The notes below the pieces were generated by a model that worked only from the letters and a program-made list of their open reading frames with translations, was not told the origin of the DNA and made no database searches. Source: an uncultured Bacteroidales bacterium (lineage in GTDB: Bacteria > Bacteroidota > Bacteroidia > Bacteroidales > UBA932). Taken from it: a stretch of 8,186 nucleotides of DNA. The stretch spans positions 1 through 8,186 of the forward strand of contig CAJOMB010000064.1 in the NCBI GenBank assembly GCA_905235615.1. Reading direction: 5' to 3'. Each line of letters opens with the position of its first letter. Within the stretch, counting starts at the first letter, position 1. The translations under genes were made by a program, and so were the position numbers. Shown here one piece after another: positions 7,952 to 8,186 of this stretch.

Positions 7952-8186
7952 ATGGCCAAAAAAATCTTCCTTATCATATCAGCCGCACTTCTTCTCTCCG
8001 CCTGCAGCGGGGGGAAGAAGTCGCTGGTTATTGGCGTCTCTCAATGCAGCGACGATATCTGGCGCACCAAACTGAATGACGAACTGACCCTGGCGGCCCG
8101 CATGAACGGGGTGACGCTCCGCTTTTCCTCGGCCGATGACGACAGCCGGAAGCAGATGGCACAAATCCGCCGCTTTGTGGCGGACG
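7952..8186 (+). CDS. N-terminus of an exported periplasmic-binding-protein-like sensor, probably a hybrid two-component fructose regulator (3' end outside window)
   Basis: Only 78 residues are in the window and the frame is open to the right edge. The start, MAKKIFLIISAALLLSACSGGKK, is a signal sequence with a lipobox-like LSAC (Cys18) at its end. The mature part begins SLVIGVSQCSDDIWRTKLNDEL (25-46) and continues to RFSSADDDSRKQMAQIRRFVAD, which fits the first beta-alpha-beta unit of a LacI/ribose-binding-type periplasmic sugar-binding fold. In Bacteroides fructan loci a regulator of this kind (BT1754) has such a domain fused to a membrane histidine kinase, receiver and AraC-type DNA-binding domain, and binds fructose. 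The kinase part lies beyond the window and is not seen. The gene begins 4 bases after the fructokinase stop, so it is probably in the same transcript. The alternative is a stand-alone sugar-binding lipoprotein. Export and binding-protein fold are fairly secure; the regulator role is inferred. Confidence 0.75.
   Translation, partial: MAKKIFLIISAALLLSACSGGKKSLVIGVSQCSDDIWRTKLNDELTLAARMNGVTLRFSSADDDSRKQMAQIRRFVAD

Overview
The window is the 3' part of a Bacteroidetes polysaccharide utilisation locus (PUL) for fructans (levan or inulin type). It holds seven genes, all on the + strand, with intergenic gaps of 29 bases or fewer. The phylum call rests on a SusD-type protein, short Bacteroidetes-style lipoprotein signals, a DUF4980-type N-terminus on a GH32 enzyme, the lack of convincing Shine-Dalgarno sequences before starts, and the gene order. 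Base composition is fairly GC-rich for the order by eye, and locally very GC-rich in the transporter gene. This would suit a Rikenellaceae-like or uncultured gut/rumen Bacteroidales lineage better than Bacteroides proper, but the genus cannot be fixed from this sequence.

Layout: (1) 2-1132, 3' part of a SusD-like outer-membrane glycan-binding lipoprotein; its start, and presumably the partner susC, lie upstream. (2) 1148-2536, a lipoprotein with two Ig-like repeats and a ThuA/amidotransferase-like C-terminal domain, in the position of a surface glycan-binding protein. (3) 2542-4134, a divergent GH32-type lipoprotein, probably the cell-surface fructanase. (4) 4164-5924, a canonical GH32 fructan hydrolase with a type I signal peptide, probably periplasmic. 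(5) 5924-7075, an MFS sugar permease, probably for fructose, at the inner membrane. (6) 7078-7947, a PfkB-family fructokinase. (7) 7952 to the window edge, the N-terminus of an exported periplasmic-binding-protein-like sensor, probably the start of a hybrid two-component regulator.

Together the genes describe a full route. The surface proteins bind and cut fructan, SusCD imports the oligosaccharides, the periplasmic GH32 releases fructose, the MFS permease brings it into the cytoplasm, and fructokinase phosphorylates it. The last gene would sense the released sugar in the periplasm. From memory, the order matches the levan locus of Bacteroides thetaiotaomicron (BT1763 down to BT1757, with the regulator BT1754 beyond), so the system is largely a known type. 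The less-described parts are the atypical catalytic loop of the first GH32, the ThuA-like surface protein, and the regulator sitting 4 bases after the kinase.

No stretch over 300 bases lacks a gene. I saw no tRNA, rRNA, CRISPR array, insertion sequence or convincing intrinsic terminator.
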